Shown: positions 22,909 through 36,009, counted from the first letter of the stretch. The stretch: 64,000 nucleotides of DNA from Oncomelania hupensis (GCA_036898135.1 CM072511.1:24728468-24792467), one strand, 5' to 3'. The notes: generated by a model not told the origin, from the letters alone. Translations and numbers: made by a program.

Positions 22909-23253
22909 GGTTGCACACATGATAAGGTCAAAATGGAAAACGCCCACCGCGTGACGAAATACGCATGAAAGAAACAATTAAAATATATATGTACATGAAT
23001 ACAAAATACGCTTTACTCAAACAAAACAAATCAACACAACCCAAGATACAAAGATAATTATTAATCTTGGAATGTTCGTAGAACAGACTATAGGAAATTA
23101 ACCCCTTAAATGCTGAATTATAAAAATAATTCTGGATTGCTATTTACCATGGCAAAATGTGACTTTTTGCAGCGTGTTCACTGTGCTCTGTTCTTTTATT
23201 TATTGAGATATCTCTGAGATTTTTATCCTTTTTTTTTTCTTATACCCTTGCTA

Positions 23254-23857
23254 TTAGTTAGTCATTCATTGCTTACAGGGTCCAGCGGACTGCAAAGAGC
23301 CGAATCAGGACTACAAAATCAAGACCACAACTTCGCTGAAAGAGAACTAGCCCCTGATCCGCATAAAAGATCTGCAAAACAACCCTAGTGGTAACACTGA
23401 AGACAATCCACCAGCCGGTCCCTTTACAATAAAGACATCCCACGCAGGGGACGATGAGGCTATACTCTAATTTATCGAACCCCCGTTTACAAAAACAAAA
23501 TAGAATATAAATATCATTATAAAATATCAACAAAACACATACATATAAAATGCCTACATTGCTAAATAATAACATCATAGGAAGCCCCAGTGACCACCTG
23601 GCAGAAAGCGTCCAATATTCCCAAGCTGATCCAACAGACCTCACACGCCAATGAGGAGTTTCGTCCAGGAAGAGTTTTCAAGAAAGAACGGTAGGTGACT
23701 GGTCTAGCGAATAAGAAGATAGTATAGTAGATTGATAGAACAGAGTAGGAATGAGAAAGAACAAAGGAGAAAGACAGCGACAGTGGGAATTTAAAGGACT
23801 AAATTTCCAGAAAGTGGGGATACTATTTATACTGAGACCCCGGCACCACAACGGGGG
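23254..23857 (-). mobile_element. Retroposon family R, copy 4
   Basis: Full-length by comparison, with a TAGTTAGT-type tail on the left. The right flank is GTGAGGAGTGTTCATATACTA, that is, part of dispersed repeat B exactly as next to copy 1, but the left flank lacks it. This points to recombination or duplication involving copy 1 rather than a simple insertion. Confidence 0.85.
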
Positions 23858-23879
23858 TGAGGAGTGTTCATATACTATT

Positions 23880-24778
23880 GTGCTTTTAGTTATGTGTGTA
23901 ATTTACATTTTTGGCTATAATGTAATTTAAAAAAAATTGTTTTGTTGGTAATAGGTATTATAATTTTTATAATTATTCATATAATTAACTTTTTAAAATA
24001 AAAATGACGGTTTCTCAAAGAAACACAATCCCAGTGTCCAATAAACCACTCAAAACACAGCAAAATTTGTTTTTATTGTTTATTAAACATCAGTACTAAC
24101 ATGTGGATCTCAAATTTATAACAAGAAAATATTTTTCTGTGAAGCAATCTATACATCATTGAGGGTACCTGAAGCTAAGACTGCATTTTGCTTAACCTAG
24201 AACATGAAACAAAAATTTTGATGAGGATCAACGAATTTTTTAACGATAAAAGGGACGCAGCCACAACTTGACTAACATTCCTGATCGTTTATCTGATTAC
24301 TTCCCTTTAGCCACAATGCAACTTCTTGTTAGGAAAGGACTACGTTCACCACAGTACCGAGTTTTGTGGAACATTTTTACAGGTGCGGTACAGGTAGGGG
24401 GCAGTGAAGGGATTAAGAGTGTGATACATGAAAATGTAGGTGTGCAATAATAATTATTATTAAAAGAAATCAAGAAGCCAGGCAAAACTATTTACAAGAA
24501 AAATAACCCCCGGAAGATACAGGTATTTCAAAATCAATATGCTGAAATACTATTTTACATTTAAGTTTTCATTATATAATTTTATAAAATTCATCAGTTC
24601 GAGAGCAAAGGCTTGGAGCAAATTTCACACAACTGCTCCGACAGAATTATTAGTTTCGAGCAAAGATTTGCCCTTGGAGCAATTTTCAGAGTTTAAGATG
24701 AACATATTATAGGGAGAAAATGAACGATGTGCCAACAGCGTGATCTTACAATAAATGTATACAGACAGACAGACAAAC

Positions 24779-24822
<44 letters not shown>

Positions 24823-26447
24823 GTAGGTAGGTAGTCGATACTTATAGCACTCATCGGACAATTAAGAGCCGAATCACCGAGATCAAGGACGGAATAATAC
24901 AATATATAATTCATACTACTGCCTACTATTTTAGTTTGTTTATTGACTAGTATGTTATATTTATCAAATAAACGCGAAAATCAGTTCCAGTCTACATGGA
25001 CTGCGCAGTTAAGCTTTATAGACCTCTTTTCCCATTCGAAAAATAACTGTTGAGGCTCTCGGAGAGGTTTTTTTTTCTTTCTTGGAGTTCTGTTGGGAAG
25101 TATAGTTTTCTTGTCTCTTGTGTTATGTCCGCCTGAAGAAGCTTAGCTTGACAATAGACCATGCTCGGAAATACAAGGGGAAACAACTTTGGCCAGCTTG
25201 CAAGCATGTTGCGCCAGAGTTGTCTAACGTTCAGGCGGACATTCTTTGCACACGAACAGTTTCTCGCCTACAATTTTTGCCCTGTCCTCCATCAAACCTT
25301 TCGGATCAACCGAAAGGTTGATTTAAGTTGTAATCCTAGCTAGTTCCCGATAACTCTTAGTAACTAAAAAACACAAAACAAAAGCACAAGTTACCTCCCA
25401 TTTCCGAAGACTTTATTTGCTTTGTGCACTTATATACTGAATAAATTTAAAGTTTGCCATCCTCCCATAGCACTCAACTTCTAATAGCCTAAATTCAAGG
25501 AAAACCCATATTCGATGACTCCTATATAGCAAGGAATTAGTTTACTGGGTTGCATCAGAATTTACTACCCACATGCTTGTAAGGTGCGTAGAAAAGAAAT
25601 TTTGAATTTACATAGGGAGATATAAAGTTTGGGCAAAATACGAGAAGTCGGTCAGAACCTCGGTAAAAAGAGACTGAAGCTAACGACAACATTTTGGATA
25701 TTATTGGCTTCAGTCTCCCATAATCTGAAACCACAATACTGATAAAGATTCTAGCAAATTAAACAACAAAACACCCTTGAACTTCTTGAACTGTATTTTC
25801 CGTGGTTGACTCACACATTTTAGAGCAAAAATAAAGACCACTCGTAGCTCCATTAATTCTATTGGACTAAAGAACAAACACTACAACATTTATAGGGAAG
25901 AGAGAGGTGGATTGCATCGGAGACCGTACACTCATAGTGTTTGTTGCATAGTAACGATCAGCAGTATTCCTAATGTTTGGAATTCAACAGTCTTATCTAT
26001 GTAAGTTGCGTGCTTAAACTACTGCGTGTTTGAGATATGTCAGGCCTATAATTAATTTAAACACATGTCAGGACTAACAAGTTCAGAGTTTGAGGCGCAA
26101 GAGCATACGACCATGAACAAAACTGCAGGCCTTATCAGGAGACGATGGAATGCGATGAAGGGTGCTAGTTTTATACACTACAAATTATTATGCGATTTGG
26201 AAATGTATCAATGTATGCATAATAATGACTATAGGAGTGACTGTCATTCTGAGTATCAATACAATGATACCACTCTACTCTACTTACGCATATTAATACA
26301 TCAATGAAATCACGTGTGTTTATGCTTTACAAAAACGTGTGGCAAGGTGCAATAACTGCTCCAAGCGGTTAAAAATGGTCTCTGATACACACATTATGTG
26401 TAACGATTATCAATATTATCATTCATAAACAACTATGTCAAATTCCA
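23880..26447. other. Intergenic DNA, AT-rich
   Basis: It holds a (GATA)n tract at 24779-24822 and a self-complementary segment near 25125-25245 (GTCCGCCTGAA paired with TTCAGGCGGAC). No coding region is supported. Confidence 0.45.
24779..24822. repeat. (GATA)n microsatellite
   Basis: About 11 pure units. Confidence 0.96.
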
Positions 26448-26460
26448 TACCATAATAATT

Positions 26461-27034
26461 CATTACATTACATGATTATTGCTTTAGGTCCAGCGGACTC
26501 TTCCGAGCCAAATCAGGACCGGACAACCCCTGATCCGCATAAAAGATCTGCTGAAACAACCGTAGTGGTAAAACTGAAAGCTCTCCACCAGCCAGTCACT
26601 TTACAATAAAGACATCCCACGCAGGGGACGCTGAGGCTGTACTCTAATTTATCAAACCCCCGTTTACAAAAACAAAATAGAATACTAACATCATTATAAA
26701 TTATCAACAAAACACATACATATAAAATGCCTACATTGCGAAATAATAACATCATAGGAAGCCTTAGTGACCACCTGGCAGAAAGCGTCCAATATTCCCA
26801 AGCTGATCCAACAGACCTCATACACAAATAAGGAGTCTTGTCCCGGAAGAGTTTTCAAGAAAAAAGGTAGGTGACTGGTCTAGCGAAGAAGAAGATAGTA
26901 TAGCAGATTGATAGAACAGAGCAGGAATGAGAAAGAGCAAATGAGAAAGACAGCGACAGTGAGAATTTAAAGCACTAAATTTCCAGAAAGTGGGGATACA
27001 TTTTATAATGAAACCCCCGGCACCCCAACGGGGG
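26461..27034 (-). mobile_element. Retroposon family R, copy 5
   Basis: Flanked by a perfect 13-bp duplication TACCATAATAATT (26448-26460 and 27035-27047), with a CATTACATTACAT tail. Its sense 5' end (CCCCGTTGGGGTGCC) falls within a few bases of that in copies 1 and 6, showing a defined start rather than random truncation. Confidence 0.92.
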
Positions 27035-27047
27035 TACCATAATAATT

Positions 27048-28540
27048 GAAGTAGTTGGTTTACAAAATTAAAATAACAACAAACACAATTCTAGTAATAT
27101 ATTACTGTCTATTTTTGTAAAGCTCGTGTAGTTATACTCAATGCATGAAAGGAACATGAGTCTAAAAGACCATTCACAAATATCATGTCACAGAATAATG
27201 AGTAACTAGTATACTGTACACAACCTAGTACAAACTAGTATACTGTACACAACCTAGTACAAACTACGATTTATCTAAAGGGATGTTGTTTTGTTATACA
27301 GAGTTATCACATAGCCGGGATTTTGTATGTACAGAACAAATAGTATGGTCCATGGTCCATGGTTAAAACATGAGATTATTAATGTACACGGAAAAATAAG
27401 AAACACAAAACAACACAAAACAACATTGTTTAGCCAACCACAGAAACATGGTCAGTCTCATCGTTCCAGTATCAATATACATCTATTAAACAGTAGGCAA
27501 ACTGTCTAATGAAGGCAAGTGCATGCATGTTTGGCAGTCTGTTGGCATTAAGATCGAAATTCAAGACTTATTTTGTTGAGTTTGTGTGTGTGGAAGGTGA
27601 GAGGTGTGAGGAGGGGTGGGGGGAATTATGAAGCCTAATGGAATAGGCTAAAAGCAAAAAAATATACAACAAAAAACCAACAGTCTTAAAAATTTAAAAA
27701 GAAAAGAAAGGGGTTTTATCAATACAATGCACTCTCTACCTGAAATTGCTGCCGGGGCTCGATCCATAAACAACATTGCTGAATTGAGGATTGAACCGGC
27801 AATGCAAGTCACCCTAGAAGCTCATATTGAAAGTCACCCTAGACGCACATAATGGTATTGGTCAGTCTAAAATGTAACAAAATAAAAATTGATTTCTATT
27901 CCAACTTTTATAATAGCGATCTCTTCAGGTCGCCGTGCCTTGAATTCAATTGAAGAAAAAGCGCGTTATAGCATCATTATCATCACCATCATGAATCAAT
28001 TATTATTATTACATTTGCTGCAGGTTTCTGCACGGTGTAACCCAAGACCATTACCACCCACTTATTGGTTGTGCATTATTATATGTTACTTGGTAATAAA
28101 GCATCTGTAACCTGTAAACTCCCCCTTCCACCCACATACCCTCCCCCCCCCTTTCCTCCATCGACGATGAACAAGTCTACCCCAAGAATTCGCGATCTGT
28201 TCCGACTTATTTTTCATTTATAACAGGAGATACGCCGATTTTCACCCTTGCACAGTAAATATTATAATAATAAATCAACAAGGGCACGCAAAGATGGGCC
28301 CAAAACAGAATCGTTATAAAAGCAGGTGCCCCCGATTTCACTCCACCCCATGAATAACTCAACAAGGACCTGCTTAAATAAAAAGAGTAACACATAAATA
28401 AATAAAACAAGAGGAGTCATGAGTGTATATACACTAACTGTTGTATGTTAATAATAATAATAATAATGGATGCCATATACGCGCCTTTCCCCAAATCAAT
28501 CAGGCTCAAAGCGCGGAGATCTGTACCAACATACATGCTC
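27048..28540. other. Intergenic DNA with short repeats
   Basis: A 29-bp unit starting ACTAGTATACTGTACACAAC is duplicated in tandem at 27205-27262. A retroposon 3' end on the minus strand with an (ATT)n tail (GCGCGTATATGGCATCC) lies at about 28450-28530. Confidence 0.5.
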
Positions 28541-28552
28541 ACCTGTCTCATC

Positions 28553-29110
28553 ACCCCCGTTGGGGTGCCGGGGGTTTCAGTATAAATAGTATCCCCACTT
28601 TCTGGAAATTTAGTGCTTTAAATTCCCACTGTCGCTGTCTTTCTCATTCCTGCTCTGTTCTATCAATCTGCTATACTATCGTCTTCTTCGCTAGCCCAGT
28701 CTCCTACCTTTTTTCTTGAAAACTCTTCCGGGACAAGACTCCTTGTTTGTGTATGAGGTATGTTGGATCAGCTTAGGAATATTGGACGCTTTCTGCCAGG
28801 TGGTCAATAGGGCTTCCTATGATGTTATTATTTAGCAATGTAGGCATTTTATATGTATGTGTTTTGTTGATAATTTATAATGATGTTTGTATTCTATTTT
28901 GTTTTTGTAAACGGGGGTTCGATAAGTTGGGGTGAAGCCTCAGCCGTCCCCTGCGTGGGATGTCTTTATTGTAAAGTGACTGGCTGGTGGAGGGCATTCA
29001 GTTTTCCCACTAGGGTTGTTTCAGCAGATCTTTTATGCGGATCAGGGGTTGTCCGGTCCTGATTTGGCTCGGAAGAGTCCGCTGGACCTAAGCAATAATA
29101 ATGTAATGTA
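28553..29110 (+). mobile_element. Retroposon family R, copy 6 (only plus-strand copy)
   Basis: Flanked by a perfect 12-bp duplication ACCTGTCTCATC (28541-28552 and 29111-29122). Read 5'-3' on the plus strand: hairpin ACCCCCG...CGGGGGT, TTTCAGTATAAATAGTATCC, a C/T-rich part, GTAAACGGGGGTTCGATAAG, then GTCCGCTGGACCTAAGCAAT and a TAATGTAATGTAATGTA tail. This is the easiest copy from which to read the family. Confidence 0.93.
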
Positions 29111-29122
29111 ATGTAACCTGTC

Positions 29123-30347
29123 TCATCCACCCTCACACACAACAAATACATATCCATCACTCAAACAGGTGGTGTAAAGGCAGGAAGATTGCTATTGGTA
29201 GACGGAAAGAAACTCGAATTTTTATTTTAAAATTTTTTATATTGACTGCGTTCAGTACCATTATTGAAGGGAGTGAGGAAACTGGAGTGCCCGGAGAAAA
29301 CCCTCGGTGACCTCAATGCTCTCATACCTAAGTCACATATGTATACCGACTCCCTCCCACCTCCCCTTCCCTTTTCGTCCAACCCATACACGCACAATCG
29401 CTTTAAGGATAGAATAATACCCAATCTCACTCTCTTTACAATCACCAAGGTAAACATGTGGCCATGGTACCGTATGCATAACCAGACAGACAGTTTTCAG
29501 TTCAGCTCCAAATCGGCGCACTAAAATATAGTTGCGATCAAAACATGGATGTCATACCTAAAGGCTAAAATTTAAAAAACAAAAAACTATGCAACACGTT
29601 TGCCTTAGGCTGTTCCTTGAAAATAGCAATTCTCTATTTAGGGCCATCAATACACTTGATTTTCTAGACCTTTTTAACACTGCCTTTTGGCTAATATCAA
29701 TATTTAAAAATAAGCACACACACAAAAAATCTAATTATATTAATACTTAAGCAGTATTAGAAGCAAGATGATTCTTTGGAAAGTGTCTTTGTCCAGTAAG
29801 AATGAGTGAAGTGATTACTAATTAAAATGTTTCCAATAAAGTTTATTCCTTACTGAAAGTGAAAATAAAGTTTATTTCTTACTGAAACTGAAGCAAAACA
29901 TCATAATAACTTCTTTCAAATTGTTGCTGATCAACGAATTATGATACCAACACTGATATAAGTGTCATGCATTTTTGTCTGGTCAAAGCAATCTAAAGTA
30001 TAAAGATGCATTTTACTAATAACGTTTATTCAAAGAATAATGTTATGAACTTTAAAATAGCCAGGGCTAAAATTATATTTTTTCCACTTTTATCCTAAAT
30101 CTCAGTAAGCGTAACCTTTTTCTTTTTTCACTCATCTCCGACTTTTTCAATCTGTGAGTGTTTTGTAATCAACAAGATGGCAAGCCACTCAAATGTATCT
30201 CCACATACTCAGGCACAGACATAGTTATGTATGAAAATCAGCAGTTTTTAACGTGCTGAAATTTTCGTGGCGATGTTGTGACTCAACCCAAGAAACTGTC
30301 CCTGTGACGTTTGAACATAATCCGTTCAGTGCTTCTGAGATATAGCC
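29123..30347. other. Intergenic DNA
   Basis: A GTGCCCGGAGAAAACCCTCG motif of the kind found in widespread animal repeats lies at about 29287. A short tandem duplication of AATAAAGTTTATT-type units lies at about 29837-29885. No gene seen. Confidence 0.45.
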
Positions 30348-30357
30348 TACAACGGAC

Positions 30358-31060
30358 TGATTGATTGATTGATTTATTATTGCTTTAGGTCCAGCGGACT
30401 CTTCCGAGCCAAATCAGGACCGGACAACCCCCGATCCGCATAAAAGATCTGTTGAAACAACCCCAGTGGGAAAATTGAATGCCCTCCACAGGCCAGTCAC
30501 TTTACAATAAAGACATCCCACGCGAGGGACGGCTGAGGGTTGACCTCAACTACGCGAACTCCCCGATTACAAAAACAAAATAGAATACAAACATCATTAT
30601 AAATCATCAACAAAAAACATACATATAAAATGCCTATAGTGCTAAATAGTACATTCATAGGAAGCCCTAGTGACCACCCGGCAGAAAGCGTCCAACATTC
30701 CCAAGCTGATCCAACAGACCTCATACACAAACAAGGAGTCTTGTCCAGGAAGAGTTTTCAAGAAAAAAGGTAGGTCATTGATCTAGCGAAGAAGAAGATA
30801 GTATAGCAGAGTGGTAGGACAGATCGGGAATGGGAAAGAGCAAATGAGGAAGACAGCGACAGTGGGAATTTAAAGCACTAAATTTCCAGAAAGTGGGGAT
30901 ACTATTTATACTGAAACCCCCGGCACTCCAACGGGGGGAACTGTTGCCGCAGTTAATTTGTCATGCCTACAAAGGCAAGACAGGTTTTCAACTGGGGCTT
31001 TCACTGTACCCTTTATAGGTTAGAACAATCTACAGTGGCAAGATTGCTCATGACCCCAAG
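30358..31060 (-). mobile_element. Retroposon family R, copy 7, long form
   Basis: Flanked by a 10-bp duplication TACAACGGAC (30348-30357 and 31061-31070), with a (GATT)n tail. It shares with copy 3 the extra 5' segment of about 110-120 bp. Confidence 0.9.
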
Positions 31061-31139
31061 TACAACGGACCGACAGATGAACCGACGGACAGATAAACTG
31101 ACCAATCCACGGGTGGACTTTTGTGTCATTCTAGTAATA

Positions 31140-31656
31140 CTTCGCTAAAAGAGGACTTACCCCTGATCAGCATAAAAGATCTGCTGAAACAACCCCAGTG
31201 CTAACACTGAGGGCACTCCACCCGCCGGTCACTTTACAATAAAGACATCCCACGCAGGGGAAGCTGAGGCTATACTCTAATTTATCGAACCCCCGTTTAC
31301 AAAAACAAAATAGAATACAAACATCATTATAAAATATCAACATATAAATACATATAAAATGCATACATTGCCAAATAATAACATCACAGGAAGACCCAGT
31401 GACCATTTGGCAGAAAACATCCAATATCCCCAAGCTGACCCAACAGACTCAAACACACAAATGAGGAGTTTTGGGAGAGTTTTCAAGAAAAAAGATAGGT
31501 GACTGACATATTGAAAGAGTGAATACTGTAGACCACAGAAAAGGAAAGCTAAGGCAGAAATAAAAGGATTGATAGAAAAGAGGAAATTTAAAGCACTAAA
31601 TTTCCAGAATGTAGGGGAATTATTTAAATAAAAGATCCCCCGGTATACCCACGGGG
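31140..31656 (-). mobile_element. Retroposon family R, copy 8, 3'-truncated
   Basis: Begins at CTTCGCTAAAAGAGGACTTA, lacking the GTCCGCTGGACC end and tail. The sense 5' hairpin end is present but diverged. No target duplication seen. Confidence 0.8.
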
Positions 31657-31845
31657 TAGGGAAGGAGGAGAGGGGAGGAGGGAAAAGAGGAGGAGGGGAA
31701 GGAGAGTGTAACATGGGGGGAGGAGAGAAGGGGGGGGGGCAGGAAGAAGACAAAATATGAGCCATGCAAAATTAAGAACATGAACAAGGCAAAGTAAAGA
31801 AAATATGTCCAAGAAGGCAAAGTATAATATGCCATTATTACTGGC

Positions 31846-33787
31846 ACAGTTTTGCAAATAATTTGATTATGGTGCCAAAAAAAACACTGAATAAGGTCAG
31901 ATATCCAATTTAAAGTTTTAAGACAGTCGTTAGCACAACATAAACTAGAAGGGCAAATCCCATACGACTCACATTCTCCTCATGGAACTCGCAATATTCT
32001 ACATGAAAATGAGTGCCTAGGAAAACTGAAACAAAACAGTGGCATTAAACTGCAAAGTAATAGTTATACTGACTTTGATCTTGACCTCCAGCTCCAAATG
32101 GACACTCACTTATTATCAAATAAACTACACTCTACAGCAAAAGTTGTATTGTTTAAAAAATCAAACAAAAAAAAACAACAGTGAATTAGGATGACCTTGA
32201 CATTTAATGACCTTGACCTTGGGATTAGCTTGACCTCTGATGCTCATGCAAGAGCAAATAACTCAATGTTGCTGCATACTATAGGTCAAATATAGAGCCA
32301 TTTCGCTGTACAATGACAAAATTTTCATGGTTTTGTAAGACCCTGACCTTCAAGATCAATGCAAAACTGGAACATATATGAACTCTCTAAATACAACAAG
32401 TTTGGACTTTTTATCTCTCATAGTTTATAGGGTCAAGAACCCTTCAAAGTACCCATAAGAACCGACTATGAACAGCTTCAATGACCTAGACCTTGGAGCA
32501 AGGTTGGCCAAATTTGCATATTATGTGTGTCCAATTGGTATATATCATGCACTAAAGAATCACTAGTAAAATATTAATAAATTAGACAAACTAAAAGGTT
32601 AATGTCCATATGACTCACATGGTCCTTATGGAATATATGAAATATTTAACTTAAAAATTGAGTACCCCCCCAAAAAAAAAATGAAATGGTGGCATTAAAA
32701 TGACTTTGATCTTTCTATGCTCTTGACCTTGAATTAACATTGACCTCCTGCTCCAAATACACTCATGTACTATCAAATAAAGTACAGTAAAAGTTGTATT
32801 ATGCCAAAAGAAATGCTGATCTTGAGATGACCTTGATCTTCAGTGCCCTTGACCTTGGGATGACCTTGACCCTCACATTATCTCTCATGCATGTCTGATC
32901 ACATAACCTAATGTTGTTGCCTACTACTCATTTAAATAAATAGCCATTTCACTGTATGATGGCCTTTTTTGCTATGTTTTTGCAAGGCCTAAAATGACCT
33001 TGACCTTCAAGATAAACACACAAACAGAACAAATATGAAAGATCAATCTACCATCTCAAAATACTAGTTTAGGCTTTATATCTGTCAAAGTTTGCGTTCA
33101 AGGTCACTTCAAAGTATCAATACTGACTTTGGTCAACTCCAGTGACCTTGACCTTGGAGTGAGGTTGACCAAATGTGCACAGTATGTGTGTCTCATTGAT
33201 ATCTATTATGCACCAAAGAATCATAAGTTCAATATACTGGCACAGTTTTGCAAATAATTTGATTATGGTGGCCTAGAAAATGTTTTTAAAATGTGAAAAT
33301 TTGTCATTTTTTTAAACATTCGATGATCCTGTGACCTTGACCTTCAAGTGAAGTCATTCATTCACTGATCATTTATGAGGTCTTATGGGTGTACACCATC
33401 TTACCAAGCTTGGTTGTGACAGCTGAAATAGCTTCTGAGTACTTACTCACTTTAAAGTTTTTGCACAGACAGATGGCAGACAGACAGACGGACGAATGGA
33501 CTTTTATTTAGTATAATTTTTGGACTATTTAGGACTCAGCTCAAGCATATTTGCAAAATCTTGAAAAAAATTTTAATATGTGGGTACATAGACACACACT
33601 GCTATGCAAAGGAGTCAAAAAGTGAAATTAAATGAAAATTTTTCATTTTTCGATTAACATTTGCTAACTCTGTGACCTTGACCTTAAAGTGAAGTCATTC
33701 ATTCACTGATCATGTTCTCGAGGTATTTTGGATAAACACCATCCTACTAAGTTTTGGTTGTAATATATAAAGTATGTTCCGAGATAT
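31846..33787 (+). repeat. Dispersed repeat T (TGACCTTGACCTT-rich), copy 1, left part
   Basis: Long non-coding repeat with CTAGAAGGGCAAATCCCA at 31949 and many TGACCTTGA words (32192, 32208, 32828, 32861, 32995, 33143, 33332, 33672). A module is repeated internally: CACAGTTTTGCAAATAATTT occurs at about 31849 and 33241. It continues at 34583 after a TIR-element insertion. Related copies lie at 42.7-43.6, 53.3-55.4, 56.7-58.0 and 60.8-61.2 kb. Confidence 0.85.
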
Positions 33788-34582
33788 CAGGGCTGAGATT
33801 TAGCAAGCCAGGCTAAGGAGCCAGCCGGGCTCCTAACCTGGGAAGTTGAAGTTGCCAAAATATTTCTCAGGTTGCCAGACCCCTTGATTGAAAGCACGGT
33901 CATCTTTTTTAAACTGTATAACTATTGCAGCTAATGAACAAGATAAATTTCAACAACAACACTGTTTCATTTTTTAAAACAAGCACTGTATAATTTATTC
34001 ATCATTGACATCCTCCTCCTCAATGTTCCAAAACTTGAAGGAGCTTGGGTGTGCCTTCTTCAGCTGTTTTTTGTCTTCTTCGGACTTTTTTTTTTTTGCT
34101 GGAGGCTCCGAGACACTGCTTAAAAAGCGCCACATCGTTCAAGATTGACAAAAGACTGAGAATGGGGAATATCGAAAGTACGGCAAGTCTCGCGTGACTC
34201 ATCAAGGAAGTCAAAGACTCGTTACGATACACGCAAGGAAGCAAGAAGGCTAGGATCTCGCAGGGCAGTAGCGTTTTGCGGCGAGGGAAAGAAGAAAGTC
34301 TCGCGAGAAAAGGCTATTTTTACTTCGCAAATCCCTCGCTTTGCCAGCGTTACCTAACTTCCTAGCATGCATCGGAAAGGGGTCTCCGGTGCTGACTGCA
34401 GAAGCGGTTGGCGCGTGTTTTGTTTTACATTGCAAGTCAAAATTCCGTGTACAGGTACAGAATCTCTACCACTGGCGGCATTTTCAAGTCGCCAGCCGGG
34501 CGAATGGTACCCCAAATCGAGCTCGCCACACACTATTTTTAGGGGCCATTGGCGAGTTGGCGAACGTTAAAGCTCAGCCCTG
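33788..34582. mobile_element. 795-bp TIR element with 6-bp target duplication, inside repeat T
   Basis: Ends CAGGGCTGAGATTTAGC and, inverted, CAGGGCTGAGCTTTAAC, flanked by AGATAT at 33782-33787 and 34583-34588. Other repeat T copies show the uninterrupted target text. No transposase is evident; a minus-strand frame of 74 codons at 34244-34020 has no known domain. CAGGG-type ends resemble hAT, but the visible duplication is 6 bp, not 8. Confidence 0.85.
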
Positions 34583-34735
34583 AGATATTATTCCATTTGC
34601 AAGTTTTGCACTAAAGGACAGACAGTGGTTGGACAAACAAAGTTTTTATTTTAATATTATTTTTGGACTACATATGACTCATCTTGCAGGGTGGAAACAT
34701 TTTTTGGAGGGTTAGAACATGCATGCATGTGAGCT
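34583..34735 (+). repeat. Dispersed repeat T, copy 1, right part
   Basis: Resumes with ATTATTCCATTTGCAAGTTT and the GGACAGACAGTGG and GACTCATCTTG text typical of this repeat's end. Confidence 0.8.
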
Positions 34736-35146
34736 AGTTAGTTAGTTAGCCATTGTTTAAGGCTTCAGCGTATTGCAAAGATCAGGACCACAACGTGGTT
34801 GAAAGAGGACTCACCCCCAACCCATATAAAAGATCTGCTGAAACAACCCTAATGGTAACATTGAAGGCATTTCACCAGCCGGTCACTTTACAATAAAGAC
34901 ATCCCATGCAGAGGACGCGGAGCCTTTACTATAATTTATGTAACCCCAGTTTACAAAAACAAAATAGAATATAAACATCATTATAAAATAGTAACAAAAC
35001 ACATACATATAATGCCTACATTGCTAAATAATAATACTATAGAAAACCATAGTGACCATTTGACAGAAAGCATTCAATATCCCCAAGCTAAACTAACAGA
35101 CCCCATACACAAATCAGAAGTTTTGGGAGCGTTTTCAAGAAAACGA
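34736..35146 (-). mobile_element. Retroposon family R, copy 9, truncated
   Basis: A (TAGT)n tail is on the left. The 3' two-thirds of the family are present, diverged. It stops near GTTTTCAAGAAAACG, lacking the hairpin end. One of the older copies. Confidence 0.82.
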
Positions 35147-35380
35147 GTCAATAAAATAATCATACAAGGATATTATATGAAGTGCACAAATTTTCAATAT
35201 ATGTTAATGATATACAAAATGCCCATGACAAAACAATATTATGAATATATAATGAGAATCCTGATAACAGTCAAATTATCATACATATTCAAAAGTATGG
35301 CATCTTTGGCTTAGCATTCCTTTCAAAGCTTTAAACTTAAAGCTACTATTTCTTTTGTTTTGTGTTCAAACTTAAAGTTA

Positions 35381-35996
35381 GTTAGTTAGTCATTGCTTAC
35401 AGGGTCCAGCAGACTGCAAAGAGCCGAATCAGAACCACAAAATCAGGACCACAGATTGGTTGAAAGAGGACTCACCCCTGATCCGCATAAAAGATCTGCT
35501 GAAACAACCCTAATTATAACACTGAAGGTACTCCACCAGCTGGTCACTGTACAATAAAGGCATCCCAAGCAGGGAATGCTGAGGCTATACTCTAATTTAT
35601 CGAATCCCCGTTTACAAAAAAAAAGAAAAAAAAAGAAAAGAATATAAACAACATTATAAAATATTAACAAAACACATTCATATAAAATGCCTACATTGCT
35701 AAATAATAATATCCTAGGAAGCCCTAGCTAGTGACCATTTGGCAGAAAGCATCCAATATTCCCAAGCTGACCCAACAGACCTCATACACAAATGACAAGT
35801 TATGTTAGAATTTTCAAGATAAAAGGTAGGTGACTGGTCTAGCGAAGAAGATTAGATAGTATAGTAGATTGATAGAATAGAGTAGGAATGAGAAAGAACA
35901 AATGTGAAAGACAGCGACAGTGGGAATTTAAACCACTAAATTTCCAGAAAGTGGGGATACAATTTATACAGAGACCCTCATCACCCCTATGGGAGG
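35381..35996 (-). mobile_element. Retroposon family R, copy 10
   Basis: Flanked by AAACTTAAAGTTA (35368-35380) and AAACTTTAAGTTA (35997-36009), 12 of 13 identical. It has a (TAGT)n tail and a diverged hairpin end CCTCCCATAGGGGTG. Confidence 0.88.
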
Positions 35997-36009
35997 AAAC
36001 TTTAAGTTA

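Noticed and set aside
26513..26827. A recurring open frame of about 100 codons (GSAWEYWTLSARWSLGLPMM...) in the sense strand of the retroposon family
   Set aside because: It is kept in several copies, but copies 3 and 7 shift frame after CNRG and others stop early. High DNA identity between young copies explains the shared frame without selection.
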